In this document: positions 7,505-16,593 of the stretch, piece after piece
How positions within the stretch are numbered: the stretch's first letter is position 1
Layout: each line of letters opens with the position of its first letter
From: Bdellovibrionaceae bacterium UBA3535
GTDB lineage: Bacteria; Bdellovibrionota; Bdellovibrionia; Bdellovibrionales; UBA840
Direction of reading: 5' to 3'
Length of the DNA stretch: 64,000 bases
NCBI GenBank assembly: GCA_002376845.1
Contig: DFOS01000007.1
Span: forward strand, 117,114-181,113
The notes under the pieces: generated by a model
The model's database searches: none
Seen by the model: only the letters and a program-made list of their open reading frames with translations
Told to the model about the DNA's origin: nothing
Made by a program: the position numbers and the translations under genes

Positions 7505-8605
7505 TTAGTGTGTTGTTTTTTTCTTTTTTGTTGTTTTCTTTGTTGTCGTTGCCGTTGTTGTCTCAGTGCTTTTCGCAGCAAGAGCCTCCTCTTTGGTATC
7601 ACTGCTACTAGAATCAATGTTATAGGCCTCTAAAATTTTCTGATGCAGTTCGTTTAACATTTCCGGATGTTCTTTTAGGTAGATTTTTGCATTCTCACGG
7701 CCTTGTCCGATTCGCTCTCCATCTTTGGAATACCAAGCCCCAGATTTTTCCACCAAACCTTTGTTTACCGCTTGGTCCAAAACCTCTCCTTCAAAGGAAA
7801 TCCCTGTTCCATACATTAAGTCAAAAACTGCTTTTGCAAATGGCGGGGCCATTTTATTTTTAACCACTTTCACTTGCGTTTGGTTTCCAACAATTTCATC
7901 ACCGTTTTTGATCGAACCAATACGACGAACATCCAAGCGAACAGAGGAATAGAATTTTAATGCGTTACCACCCGTTGTGGTTTCTGGATTGCCAAACATC
8001 ACGCCGATCTTCATACGAATTTGGTTAATAAAAATCACTATGGTATTGGTGCGGTTAATGGTAGCCGTTAGTTTTCTAAGTGCTTGCGACATCAGACGTG
8101 CTTGTAAGCCCATATGGGAATCGCCCATATCTCCTTCAATTTCAGCACGTGGAGTTAAGGCCGCCACCGAGTCTACCACCAATACATTTACAGCTCCGGA
8201 GCGCACCAAAGTTTCGGCAATCTCTAAGGCATCTTCGCCCGTATCTGGCTGCGAAATCAAAAGCTCTTCTACTTTTACTCCAAGTTTTTTTGCATAAGAA
8301 ACATCCAAAGCGTGTTCTGCATCGACAAAGGCACAGACACCTCCGGTTTTTTGTGCTTGTGCAACAATGCTTAATGCCAAGGTTGTCTTACCAGAGCTTT
8401 CCGGGCCATAGACTTCCACCACTCTTCCTGTAGGAACGCCGCCAATCCCCAGTGCAATGTCGAGGTTCAAGGAACCAGTACTGATATGAGGATAAGTTTT
8501 GGGAGCGTTTTCACCGCTCATTTTCATAATAGATCCCTTACCGAACTCTTTTTCGATGGAGGAAATCGCCAACTCTAGTGCTTTGTTTTTTTCGCTTGTT
8601 TGCAT
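7505..8605 (-). CDS. recA: Recombinase RecA
   Basis: 366 aa. Walker A GPESSGKT at residues 67-74, Walker B VLVVDSVAAL, and the loops EIEGDMGDSHMGLQ and NQIRMKIGVMFGNPETTTGG are all canonical. It binds single-stranded DNA, promotes strand exchange and triggers the SOS response. The last 35 residues are a low-complexity Ser/Thr/Lys tail with a lysine-rich end, unlike the acidic tail of E. coli RecA. AAGGAG precedes the start. Only 10 nt separate it from cinA, so it appears to be read from an upstream operon promoter; no SOS box was seen in that gap. Confidence 0.98.
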   Translation of the reverse strand: MQTSEKNKALELAISSIEKEFGKGSIMKMSGENAPKTYPHISTGSLNLDIALGIGGVPTGRVVEVYGPESSGKTTLALSIVAQAQKTGGVCAFVDAEHALDVSYAKKLGVKVEELLISQPDTGEDALEIAETLVRSGAVNVLVVDSVAALTPRAEIEGDMGDSHMGLQARLMSQALRKLTATINRTNTIVIFINQIRMKIGVMFGNPETTTGGNALKFYSSVRLDVRRIGSIKNGDEIVGNQTQVKVVKNKMAPPFAKAVFDLMYGTGISFEGEVLDQAVNKGLVEKSGAWYSKDGERIGQGRENAKIYLKEHPEMLNELHQKILEAYNIDSSSSDTKEEALAAKSTETTTATTTKKTTKKKKTTH

Positions 8606-8615
8606 GCTTGCTCCT

Positions 8616-9101
8616 TTATACTGTTTTTAATTCCTGTAAAAATTGTCGTAAAACAAAATCAATACTTTGCTTTTGCACCGCCTCTCTGTTGCCAGAAAAG
8701 TGGCGAGTAAATGCCTTTACAAATTTCGGGCCAAGTACGGCAAAGCATACAGTGCCCACAGGCTTGTCTTTTGTTCCGCCGCTCGGACCGGCAATCCCGC
8801 TTACGGACAGAGCCCAGTGGCTATTTAGTTTTGCCGCCACACCTTTTGCCATTTCGATGGCCACCTCTTCACTGACTGCACCAAAATTTTCCAAACTTTG
8901 AGAAGACACATCCAGCAAACTTTGTTTGGCGGAATTTGCATAGGATGTCACGCCACCAATGAAAAACTTCGACAAACCTGCCTTATAGGAAAAGGCTGCT
9001 GTTAACAAACCCAATGTGCAGGACTCTGCCAGCGCAAAAGTTTGCCCGCGTTCTTGCAATAATGAGAGAATCTCTTCGGTCAAAACCCTAGAAGATGGCA
9101 T
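8616..9101 (-). CDS. cinA: CinA C-terminal domain protein (nicotinamide-nucleotide amidase type)
   Basis: 161 aa, corresponding to the stand-alone C-terminal domain (PncC-like) that deamidates nicotinamide mononucleotide in pyridine-nucleotide salvage. The motifs ALAESCT near residue 25 and SGIAGPSGGTKDKPVGTV are typical; the usual AESCTGG reads AESCTLG, a small deviation. Adjacent cinA-recA order is common in bacteria. It overlaps pgpA by 14 nt and precedes recA by 10 nt. Confidence 0.9.
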   Translation of the reverse strand: MPSSRVLTEEILSLLQERGQTFALAESCTLGLLTAAFSYKAGLSKFFIGGVTSYANSAKQSLLDVSSQSLENFGAVSEEVAIEMAKGVAAKLNSHWALSVSGIAGPSGGTKDKPVGTVCFAVLGPKFVKAFTRHFSGNREAVQKQSIDFVLRQFLQELKTV

Positions 9102-9567
9102 GAATGTTCTCCCCCCAATAAAACCAAACCAGATGCAAAATCAGGTTGGTAAAAATACCTGCGAGCGCATCATCGAGCATCACCCCCATACCGCCTTTTA
9201 AATTCTTATCCAAATAAGAGATGGGATAGGGCTTTACGATGTCAAAGAAGCGAAATAACGCAAAGGCAGCGACATAATAAAAAAGCTCCCCAGGAAGTAA
9301 AGCCATACTCACCGCATAACCCAGGATTTCGTCCCAAACGATTTCTTTAGGGTCCTCATTGGCGCCAAACTGATAGGCATAATCAATGGCGTAAATGCCG
9401 AATATGATTAAGAGAAATGTAAACCCCAGATAAAATATATCGGAGCCCTGGCTAAGGGCCCATACTAAGGGTATGCCCCAAAGACTGCCCCATGTGCCTG
9501 GAGCCTGGGGGATTTTGCCCAAGCCGGTTCCTGTCAAAATGAAGCGTAGTACAGCCGTCATAAACAA
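9088..9567 (-). CDS. pgpA: Phosphatidylglycerophosphatase A
   Basis: 159 aa membrane enzyme. The N-terminal GTGLGKIPQAPGTWGSLWGIP is the signature of PgpA, and ANEDPKEIVWDEILGYA and LDDALAGIFTN hold the conserved acidic residues. It dephosphorylates phosphatidylglycerophosphate to phosphatidylglycerol at the inner membrane. It is the first gene of the pgpA-cinA-recA-doxX run and overlaps cinA. Confidence 0.92.
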   Translation of the reverse strand: MFMTAVLRFILTGTGLGKIPQAPGTWGSLWGIPLVWALSQGSDIFYLGFTFLLIIFGIYAIDYAYQFGANEDPKEIVWDEILGYAVSMALLPGELFYYVAAFALFRFFDIVKPYPISYLDKNLKGGMGVMLDDALAGIFTNLILHLVWFYWGENIHAIF

Positions 9568-9737
9568 GAAGTTACGATAAACTTACGGTTTTGAGCAAAT
9601 CTTTTTCTCCATGGGGTCCTGCAATATTTTAACGCCCGTAACTTAGGCTAGAAAGAAAGCCACCGCGGTAGGCATGAACTATACAGGCCATTTTCTGCGT
9701 CCCAAACTTAGACTTTACAAGATTTTACTGCCTTCTT

Positions 9738-9746
9738 TGCTATAAT
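9738..9746 (+). promoter_or_regulatory. Extended -10 promoter predicting a leaderless transcript
   Basis: TGC-TATAAT at 9738-9746 is a consensus extended -10 element. No good -35 is present at 16-18 bp. The start codon is at 9753, 6 nt after the -10 box, so transcription should begin at or within a base of the ATG. The same spacing occurs at 40085-40100. Confidence 0.6.
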
Positions 9747-9752
9747 GAAGGC

Positions 9753-10133
9753 ATGGAAAAGGTAGCTATATTTTATGATGGAGCTTGTCACCTCTGCTCC
9801 AAAGAAGTGGCCCACTACCGCAAAGAAGACAAAGACAAGCGCTTGCGACTTGTGGATATTTCACAACCAGATTTTGATGCTGCAAGTGAAGGTTTGGATC
9901 CGAAAGCGGTGAACAAATATTTTCATGTGAAAAATAAAAACGGCGAGATTCTAACTGGGGTTGGTGCCTTTGCCACCATTTGGGAGGAGCTGAATATCTT
10001 TCGCCCCTTGGCGTGGATGGCAAAAAATCCCGTTACCCGTTTTTTTATGGACGCAGGTTATAAGGTTTTTGCGGAGATTCGACCTTTTCTACCAAAAAAG
10101 AAGGATTGCGACTCTGGAAATTGCCAGATCTAG
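9753..10133 (+). CDS. DUF393 (DCC family) thiol-disulfide oxidoreductase-like protein
   Basis: 126 aa. The N-terminus VAIFYDGACHLCSKEV is the family signature (YDGxCxxC), a thioredoxin-like CxxC in a cytoplasmic protein. The VGAFATIWEEL segment and the C-terminal basic/cysteine-containing tail (KKKDCDSGNC) fit the family. It is probably redox-active, but the natural substrate is unknown. It faces the DoxX gene 10138-10563 with only 4 nt between the stops. Confidence 0.85.
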   Translation: MEKVAIFYDGACHLCSKEVAHYRKEDKDKRLRLVDISQPDFDAASEGLDPKAVNKYFHVKNKNGEILTGVGAFATIWEELNIFRPLAWMAKNPVTRFFMDAGYKVFAEIRPFLPKKKDCDSGNCQI

Positions 10134-10137
10134 CACC

Positions 10138-10563
10138 CTACCACTTCATACGATGATCCACAGAATACTTGCCAGCACCTTTGCCCATCAAAATTAGAAA
10201 TAATAGAATGTACAAAAATGGAGCTTGCGAAAGTAGCGCGCCAATACCATCAATTTCTCCGGCATGTGCCGTAAACAAGGCCACCACCATAATTATGCTC
10301 AATACCACTGAGCTCATACGAGTTAAAAAACCTATAAGAATGAAGATTCCTAATAACAGCTCCAAGCTTGCCACCATGGGAGCCTGCAAACCCGCAAAAG
10401 GAATTCCCAAGGATTCAAAAAACCCCGTAACCTGATCCAATCGTCCAAACTTTCCCCATCCAGCCTTAATAAATACCACGGCCAAAGCAATTCTTGCCAA
10501 CAGTATGGAGGGCTCACTCCAGCAACCTAAATAACAGTTCATCTTTGCCAACAAGTTTTTCAT
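10138..10563 (-). CDS. DoxX family membrane protein (second copy)
   Basis: 141 aa with four hydrophobic segments; ILLARIALAVVFIKAGWGKF and LELLLGIFILIGFLTRM match the DoxX family. It is a paralogue of the protein at 7100-7495. It is transcribed alone, converging on the DUF393 gene. An AGGAGG-like site precedes its start. Cellular role unknown. Confidence 0.85.
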   Translation of the reverse strand: MKNLLAKMNCYLGCWSEPSILLARIALAVVFIKAGWGKFGRLDQVTGFFESLGIPFAGLQAPMVASLELLLGIFILIGFLTRMSSVVLSIIMVVALFTAHAGEIDGIGALLSQAPFLYILLFLILMGKGAGKYSVDHRMKW

Positions 10564-10734
10564 TTGTCCTCCTAAAAGAAAATTCGTATCTCCATTGCAT
10601 TAGATCAATGTTTCGTTTTGAGACAACGATAGATTGTAAATTTCTTGATCAATAGTACCTCCTTTATCCATTATTTCTTCTTCATCTCCAATACCTAGAC
10701 TTAGGTAGGTATGATTCTTGAAGTCTTATGTTGC

Positions 10735-11400
10735 ATGACCCAAGTGAATTACATCCTCTACTATGAAAGCTTTCATTCTAAAGAAAAAGTTCGCCAAACC
10801 TTCCATCGGCAATTTATGGATTCCTTAATCTATGAAATACGGGAGGTAGATCGATTGCTATCCGGCTTGGTCAGTGGCTACTTTCACTTTGTTATTTTGG
10901 CATTGGATAAATATGAAGAACACCATGCAAAATTCATTGAGAGCATCATCCCCCATCAAAGCGACATACCACTCATTGTAATTGCCAATGAATACAAATC
11001 CGACACAGCGCTTATCGATGCCTCGCCTTTTGAAGAACAAAAAATCTACTACTTAAAAACCGAGGAATTGCAAGATCTACCAGGAATTAGCTTGCGGATA
11101 TTGCGCGATCACGGCTACTTCAAAAGAAAGTTTGAGCGAAAACCCTCCAACTTAAGCGTAGAAATAGGCTTTGAAGAAAATTACAAAAGCCCTGTGCAAG
11201 TAAAAAACATTTCCACCGGCGGCATACAGTTTCATTCCCGTATTGATTTAACAAAAAAAGACTGCCCCTATCTATATCACTCCACTTTTACTGGTAAGAA
11301 ATTGCATATTCCCATCGAAATCATTTGGAAGAAAAAAGCGGGTGATGGTCGCTGGATATATGGCGCCAAATATCTCAATCATCAATCCGACGTCGCATAG
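10735..11400 (+). CDS. PilZ domain protein with degenerate receiver-like N-terminus
   Basis: 221 aa from ATG 10735 (an in-frame ATG also exists at 10711). The C-terminal 95 residues are a PilZ domain with both c-di-GMP contact motifs: RKFERK (RxxxR) and NISTGG (N/DxSxxG). The N-terminal 120 residues have the alternating beta/alpha outline of a response-regulator receiver but lack the phospho-acceptor Asp cluster. It probably reads c-di-GMP and acts through protein contacts. A protein of the same design is at 37886-38572. Its 3' end overlaps the converging pcnB gene by 19 bp. Confidence 0.82.
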   Translation: MTQVNYILYYESFHSKEKVRQTFHRQFMDSLIYEIREVDRLLSGLVSGYFHFVILALDKYEEHHAKFIESIIPHQSDIPLIVIANEYKSDTALIDASPFEEQKIYYLKTEELQDLPGISLRILRDHGYFKRKFERKPSNLSVEIGFEENYKSPVQVKNISTGGIQFHSRIDLTKKDCPYLYHSTFTGKKLHIPIEIIWKKKAGDGRWIYGAKYLNHQSDVA

Positions 11401-12533
11401 GTCAGCCACGCTTTCGCTTCCAGTGGTGAAATGCTATAATCCAGCTGCAAATATTTTAATGCCTCAAACAAATGTCTTTGGCTTGCGTAATGTCTGCGAG
11501 ACTTTTCCTTCATTTTGGTAAAAGAGGCTTTCTCAATTCTTTCCATCATCAAAAATAGCTTGCGTATCCAACTTGCTTCCGCATTAAAAACAAAGAGTTC
11601 GTTTTTAAAAAAATCGGAATGATGACAGTCTTTAAAATCCTTCATTATGGAGGAAAATCTGCGCTCCTCCCCCACAGCCTTTAAATAAGCATAAGAAATA
11701 AAAGCCATTAATTCGGCAGGCTCTGCCTCAGGCAAAATCACGCGCGGTTTTTGCTTCAAATAGTAATGAAACAAATCCAATTGCTCGGGCATTTCCCAGA
11801 GTTTCGCCAAATTAGGCATTACCACTTGCAAAACCCCTAAATCATAAGCTTCGGTTAAGGCTTCAAATGCTTGCGGCAGCTTTAAGATTTTTAAAAAGTC
11901 TTCACGAATTCTAGGTAGCGCAGCATTTTGCAATTCCCTAGCATTGCGTTGAATGCTAGCTCGAAGATTCTCCTCCATTTGAAATTTCAACTTATGCGAG
12001 AGGCGAATGGCTCGCAAAATCCGAATGGGATCTTCTATGAAACGCTCATCAGGATCACCAATCATACGTATCAAACGCGCATCAATATCCTTTAAACCAT
12101 CAACATAATCAATCACATCATCATTCACGCAATCGTAATAGATGGCATTCACTGTAAAATCTCGGCGATTGGCATCTTCTTCGGGACTACCAAAAAAATT
12201 ATCCAATGAGCGTACATCCTCGTCTTCCACTTCCTCTTTTGTGGGGCTACGACGAAAAGTCGCCACTTCAAAAACTTTTTTATAGCGGTAGACCAATACC
12301 AGACGAAAACGTTTTCCAATGATATAGGCATTGCGGATGCTTTTTTTTACATCAACTGGTAAAGCATCCGTAGCAATATCAAAGTCTTTCGGGGGGTGGT
12401 CCACCAATAGATCGCGCACACAGCCACCGACCAAATAAGCAGTATGCCCGGCTTTCTGCAAATCCCTTACGATTTTAAAGGCATCTTTGTCGACCCAGTC
12501 GCGATGGAGTTTTCTTTTTTGCTTTACGGTCAT
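11382..12533 (-). CDS. pcnB: Poly(A) polymerase / CCA-adding enzyme family nucleotidyltransferase (PcnB-like)
   Basis: 383 aa. Class II nucleotidyltransferase head: LVGGCVRDLLVDHPPKDFDIATDA contains the GG and DxD catalytic motifs, followed by RRDFTVNAIYYD and DPIRILRAIRLSHKLKF. The RRDFTVNA form and the length fit the bacterial poly(A) polymerase I branch, but a tRNA CCA-adding role cannot be excluded from sequence alone. It acts on RNA 3' ends in the cytoplasm. It starts 23 bp from the divergent esterase gene. Confidence 0.87.
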   Translation of the reverse strand: MTVKQKRKLHRDWVDKDAFKIVRDLQKAGHTAYLVGGCVRDLLVDHPPKDFDIATDALPVDVKKSIRNAYIIGKRFRLVLVYRYKKVFEVATFRRSPTKEEVEDEDVRSLDNFFGSPEEDANRRDFTVNAIYYDCVNDDVIDYVDGLKDIDARLIRMIGDPDERFIEDPIRILRAIRLSHKLKFQMEENLRASIQRNARELQNAALPRIREDFLKILKLPQAFEALTEAYDLGVLQVVMPNLAKLWEMPEQLDLFHYYLKQKPRVILPEAEPAELMAFISYAYLKAVGEERRFSSIMKDFKDCHHSDFFKNELFVFNAEASWIRKLFLMMERIEKASFTKMKEKSRRHYASQRHLFEALKYLQLDYSISPLEAKAWLTYATSD

Positions 12534-12556
12534 GGGTATCGCATAATAGCCACGAA

Positions 12557-13348
12557 ATGAGCTTTATACAAAACTTTAATTACCGAATCTTTGGCAAACA
12601 GGGAGCCCCCAGGTTGGTTTTTTTGCATGGGCTCATGGGTTACGGGCAAAATTGGCGATCCATTGCTCGGCATTTTGAAAAAGATTATCAAGTACTTACC
12701 TACGATCAAAGGGGTCATGGCAAATCCTTTCACCCAGACTCTGGTTATCGCCCTGAAGATTATGCCGAAGATTTGCGCAATATTACCGAGGAACTAAATT
12801 GGCAGGATTTCATCCTAATTGGCCACTCCATGGGGGGGCGAAATGCCATAGAATTTGCGCACCTATACCCTGAAAAGCTTCGGGCTCTAGTGGTGGTGGA
12901 CATCGGCCCGGATTACAATCCTGCTGCTATAGCCAAAATTGAACGCATTTTTCAAATCGCTGCGGCGCCTTTTTCCAGCCGAGAAGAGGCCAAAGAATTA
13001 TTTTTTGAGCATTTTACAGAGAATCTTGCCAATTACTTGTACGCCAATTTGGAAAAAAAAGACGACTTGTGGAATTGGCGCTTTTCCAAACACGGTGTAT
13101 TGGAGTCTTTGTATCAAGGACGCGAAAAAAACCGTTGGCAGGAATGGCAAAGCATAAAAATGCCAACACTCGTCATCCGCGGCGCCCTTTCAGAAGATCT
13201 TACACAAAAAGTTTATGAAAAGATGTTAGAAAGCAACCCCCACGCGCAAGGCTCCATCATTGAAGGCTCTGGGCATTGGGTGCATTTTGAAAAGCGTGAG
13301 GCTTTTTTGGCTGCCCTGGAAAGTTTTTTAAAGAGTCTAAAGGCTTGA
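12557..13348 (+). CDS. Alpha/beta hydrolase (YbfF-like esterase)
   Basis: 263 aa. Oxyanion loop FLHGLMG, DQRGHGKS, nucleophile elbow GHSMGG (Ser near residue 95) and C-terminal GSGHWVHFE supply the usual Ser-acid-His triad. No signal peptide, so it is cytoplasmic. Substrate unknown; short-chain acyl esters are typical for the family. It is followed 15 nt later by the DEAD-box helicase gene and may be co-transcribed. Confidence 0.87.
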   Translation: MSFIQNFNYRIFGKQGAPRLVFLHGLMGYGQNWRSIARHFEKDYQVLTYDQRGHGKSFHPDSGYRPEDYAEDLRNITEELNWQDFILIGHSMGGRNAIEFAHLYPEKLRALVVVDIGPDYNPAAIAKIERIFQIAAAPFSSREEAKELFFEHFTENLANYLYANLEKKDDLWNWRFSKHGVLESLYQGREKNRWQEWQSIKMPTLVIRGALSEDLTQKVYEKMLESNPHAQGSIIEGSGHWVHFEKREAFLAALESFLKSLKA

Positions 13349-13363
13349 TATCTTTAGTAAAGC

Positions 13364-14908
13364 ATGTCAGAAATGGCTATGCTCTTTAAAGAAACTCAGC
13401 TGCACGAAAGCCTACTTCAAAATCTAGATAAAATCGGCTTTCAAGAATGCACCGCCATCCAAGAAAAATCCATACCCGCACTCATCGAAGGCAAAGACTT
13501 ATCCGGTCTTGCACAAACAGGCACAGGCAAAACTGCGGCTTTTTTACTCCCGCTCATGCATCGTTTTCTTCGTGCAAAGGAAGAGAAAAAAAATCCCAGC
13601 GATGAACCTAGCGACCAAAAGACTTTCGACTACTTTACCAAATACCAAGATCGTGAATTTGCTTTGGTGTTAGTGCCAACCAGAGAGCTGGCAGAACAAG
13701 TTCTCAAGGCCTTTGAGGATTTTTCACAAGGACTAGATCTTAAAGCCTGCGCCACTTACGGCGGCATGGACATCGAGGCGCAAAAGCAAAAACTAAAAGC
13801 AGGAGTAGATTTTCTCATTGCCACACCTGGGCGCTTGATAGATTTGTACAAATCGCACCATGTGGATTTGAAGCAGGTCCGAGCCATTGTTTTTGATGAA
13901 GCTGATCGTATGTTTGATATGGGCTTTAAAGATGAGATGGTTTATCTACTGCAACGAATTCCCAAAAACCGTCAGTTTTTAATGTTTTCGGCAACCTTGA
14001 ATTTTGACGTACTAACGGTGGCTTATCAATTTGAAGCCAACCCAATTGAAGTACAAATCGACCGTGATCAACCTACCGCTGAAAATGTCGATCATTATGT
14101 TTTTCATATTTCGCAAAAGGACAAGGCTTCCTACCTACTATCCTTACTAAAAAAAGAAAAACCACGGCAAACCATTGTCTTCTCAAATTTTCGTCATCAA
14201 ATCGACAAAATCGTGCACTTTCTTAACAAAAATGGCTATCCCGCTATGGGAATCTCTTCTTTGCTGAATCAAAATCAACGCAACCGTGTATTGGAGCAAT
14301 TCAAAGCAGAGAATCAAAGTAATATCATGGTGGCTACTGATGTCGCGGCACGTGGACTAGATATTAAGGGCGTGGATTTGGTGATCAACTTTGAGCTTCC
14401 CGATGATGCTGAAAACTATGTTCACCGCATTGGACGTACTGGCCGCGCCGGGGATATAGGCAAGGCCTACTCTCTAGCCTGTGATTTGGATGTGGACTCT
14501 CTTCAAAGAATTGAAAAGTACTTAAAAGAAAAAGTTGAGATTGGCTGGCTAGATGATGAAGAAATTGTGAAAGAATACAAATCTTTCCCTAGCGTACAGC
14601 GTTCTTCCGGCAAACAGCAAAACCGAAATAAGAGTCGAAACAAATCCGGCGCAAAAAATTCCGGCAAAAGATCCAACGCCTCCAGCTCCTCCCGACGTAG
14701 CGAGCAAAAGCCCTATAAAAAGAAAAGCACGAAAAAGCATAGCTCTTCAAAAAGAAGAAATGGACCTAGCAAAAAAAGCTCCCATAGCCGCAAAAAAACC
14801 ACAAGAAGTCAGGGCACGCAGAATGTGGCTAGACAACAAACACCTGCCGCCAAAAAATCAGGTGGCTTGCTAAAGAAAATCGGCAGAGCCTTAGGTTTAT
14901 CACGTTAA
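13364..14908 (+). CDS. DEAD-box ATP-dependent RNA helicase (RhlE/RhlB type)
   Basis: 514 aa. Motifs in order: Q motif (GFQECTAIQ), motif I AQTGTGKT, Ia PTRELAEQ, Ib TPGRL, II DEAD in VFDEADRMFDMGF, III SAT, then ATDVAARGLDIKGVD and HRIGRTGRAG in the second RecA-like domain. The last 110 residues are an extremely basic Lys/Arg/Ser/Asn tail, which probably anchors it on RNA or ribosomes. It unwinds RNA in ribosome assembly or mRNA decay. Which subfamily it belongs to is uncertain because of the divergent tail. Confidence 0.93.
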   Translation: MSEMAMLFKETQLHESLLQNLDKIGFQECTAIQEKSIPALIEGKDLSGLAQTGTGKTAAFLLPLMHRFLRAKEEKKNPSDEPSDQKTFDYFTKYQDREFALVLVPTRELAEQVLKAFEDFSQGLDLKACATYGGMDIEAQKQKLKAGVDFLIATPGRLIDLYKSHHVDLKQVRAIVFDEADRMFDMGFKDEMVYLLQRIPKNRQFLMFSATLNFDVLTVAYQFEANPIEVQIDRDQPTAENVDHYVFHISQKDKASYLLSLLKKEKPRQTIVFSNFRHQIDKIVHFLNKNGYPAMGISSLLNQNQRNRVLEQFKAENQSNIMVATDVAARGLDIKGVDLVINFELPDDAENYVHRIGRTGRAGDIGKAYSLACDLDVDSLQRIEKYLKEKVEIGWLDDEEIVKEYKSFPSVQRSSGKQQNRNKSRNKSGAKNSGKRSNASSSSRRSEQKPYKKKSTKKHSSSKRRNGPSKKSSHSRKKTTRSQGTQNVARQQTPAAKKSGGLLKKIGRALGLSR

Positions 14909-14909
14909 T

Positions 14910-15551
14910 TTATTTAAATAGTCTTTCGATAAATTGACCAACACTATCACCCGCGCCATATACTAGATAGAACCATACAGTATTCGATTCAAATGGTGCG
15001 TCGTTTATAAAGTTGGTTTTTGATTTTGGTAGCTCTCCACTGGATTGACTATAGGCAAACATAACTTTCATAGAAGAGGAGATCGGAACATACAGACCTA
15101 CATACGTGGATAGAACCTGCATATCATATTTAAGCTCCTCACTATTGTCCCCCACCCAATAATGCTTGCCATTCATAAAATAATAGTTAGCACCAATTAG
15201 TAGGCGGTAAATGTTTAAATTCAAGCCAAGACCCGGCCCATACATTTCCACATACTCCTTACCCGCCCCCGAATTGGCATTGTTGGAGGCATCCAAATAA
15301 CGAAAACTAAGCCCGGTATTTAAGGCAAAGATATCATTTTGCCAAATTGGAGCATATAGATTGGTATCGATGGCAAAGCCAGAATATATAGCTTCCGTAT
15401 TGGGCGATGTGATGGTGAAGTCATTGATTCCTAAGCCACCACTGACGGCCACACCAAAATTGGATATTTGGGAAGAGAACGTATCATCCGTGGACTGAGC
15501 CTTTGCCCAACCACCAACGAATAAGAACGTAACGACGAGCCAGTACTTCAT
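14910..15551 (-). CDS. Probable outer-membrane beta-barrel protein, unknown function
   Basis: 213 aa with a signal peptide (MKYWLVVTFLFVGGWAKAQ). The mature part alternates polar and aromatic residues (AVSGGLGINDF, LGLNLNIYRLLIGANYYF, LSTYVGLYVPI) in the manner of a small 8-strand outer-membrane barrel and ends in ERLFK rather than the classic terminal Phe. Its start overlaps the stop of the preceding lipoprotein gene by 4 nt, so the pair is co-translated. Specific function not recognised. Confidence 0.6.
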   Translation of the reverse strand: MKYWLVVTFLFVGGWAKAQSTDDTFSSQISNFGVAVSGGLGINDFTITSPNTEAIYSGFAIDTNLYAPIWQNDIFALNTGLSFRYLDASNNANSGAGKEYVEMYGPGLGLNLNIYRLLIGANYYFMNGKHYWVGDNSEELKYDMQVLSTYVGLYVPISSSMKVMFAYSQSSGELPKSKTNFINDAPFESNTVWFYLVYGAGDSVGQFIERLFK

Positions 15552-16477
15552 AGATTGTCTTCCGGTATCACCAACATGGCGTTAATATTGCTACTAAAAA
15601 TATCTCGTATAAATGGATCGCTTCCTGCTCTTAATCCGCTAGTGCTAATTTTTTCTATTGTATCTGTTGCCGATGATGCTACCAATAAGTCTCCATCGGG
15701 ATGCACGGCCAATGCCGCTGGATTGTTGATGATGCTTGTATCGGAGGACCAGATCACCGAGGGGTTGGAGCCATCTGCATCTGCCGAATATATCTGATCG
15801 TTACCCAAAGTTGCCACATACAAATTGCCATTGGGGTGTTCCACCAAAGCACTAGGACTATTGCCAAACACTACCGAAGAAATGCAGCTACCACTACTTC
15901 CTGATATATCGTAAGTAATAATTCGGCCACCGCCGCCCGTTTGCGCCACGACCAAGTGTCCTGCCGAATTCACAATCAAGTGACGAGGACTATTTATCGT
16001 GCATCCTCCAACGGTCGTATCAATATATACCGAACTATCGCGGTTACCATTCGCGTCTATTTTTTCTATACGATTGGACTCCAGCACATATATATTCCCA
16101 GCCGCGTCTTTGGCCAATCCCTGAATGTTTCCTGACAGTTGCGCAGAGGCATAATAAATTTCGGAAGACCCATTATAATAAAGGCGCTCCACTCGATCTT
16201 CCCCGTCAAGAGATACCAAGATGGAGTTTTGATCCAAAATCACCATTCCCCTAGGATAGGAATCAATGCTTTCTCTGTAATCCTTAATAAATTCTTGCAA
16301 ACTACCATTGGGGCTATAACGAGTGATACCGAGATTGTTGGCATCGTTACTGGCAATGAGTATGCTAGCTCCTGCTCGCATAGGACTTTCTAACAATCCC
16401 CCCTCTTGCTTGTTACAACCTAACAGCAAGATAACAGGGATTAAATATAAAAAATCACTCCATCGAATTCGCAGCAA
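15548..16477 (-). CDS. NHL/beta-propeller repeat lipoprotein
   Basis: About 309 aa. A lipoprotein signal ends in VILLLGC (lipobox). The mature part contains repeated propeller blades of the NHL/SMP-30 type, for example GLAKDAAGNIYVLESN, LIVNSAGHLVVA, LVEHPNGNLYVATLGNDQIY and LAVHPDGDLLVASS. It is a probable surface-exposed or periplasmic binding scaffold. The start is uncertain: the frame has only TTG (16498, 16477) and CTG (16474) codons. The GGAGG at 16486-16482 is too near TTG 16477 and better spaced for CTG 16474. It is coupled to the barrel gene downstream. Confidence 0.72.
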   Translation of the reverse strand: MLRIRWSDFLYLIPVILLLGCNKQEGGLLESPMRAGASILIASNDANNLGITRYSPNGSLQEFIKDYRESIDSYPRGMVILDQNSILVSLDGEDRVERLYYNGSSEIYYASAQLSGNIQGLAKDAAGNIYVLESNRIEKIDANGNRDSSVYIDTTVGGCTINSPRHLIVNSAGHLVVAQTGGGGRIITYDISGSSGSCISSVVFGNSPSALVEHPNGNLYVATLGNDQIYSADADGSNPSVIWSSDTSIINNPAALAVHPDGDLLVASSATDTIEKISTSGLRAGSDPFIRDIFSSNINAMLVIPEDNL

Positions 16478-16593
16478 TGTTCCTCCGTAAGCATTCAACG
16501 ATCCATTAATAATTTCGGCTTATTATGAGAAAACCTTAATAACTTGCAGGACGATGGTCGGCAGTCAGCATGCTAGAATGGCAAAACTAGACT

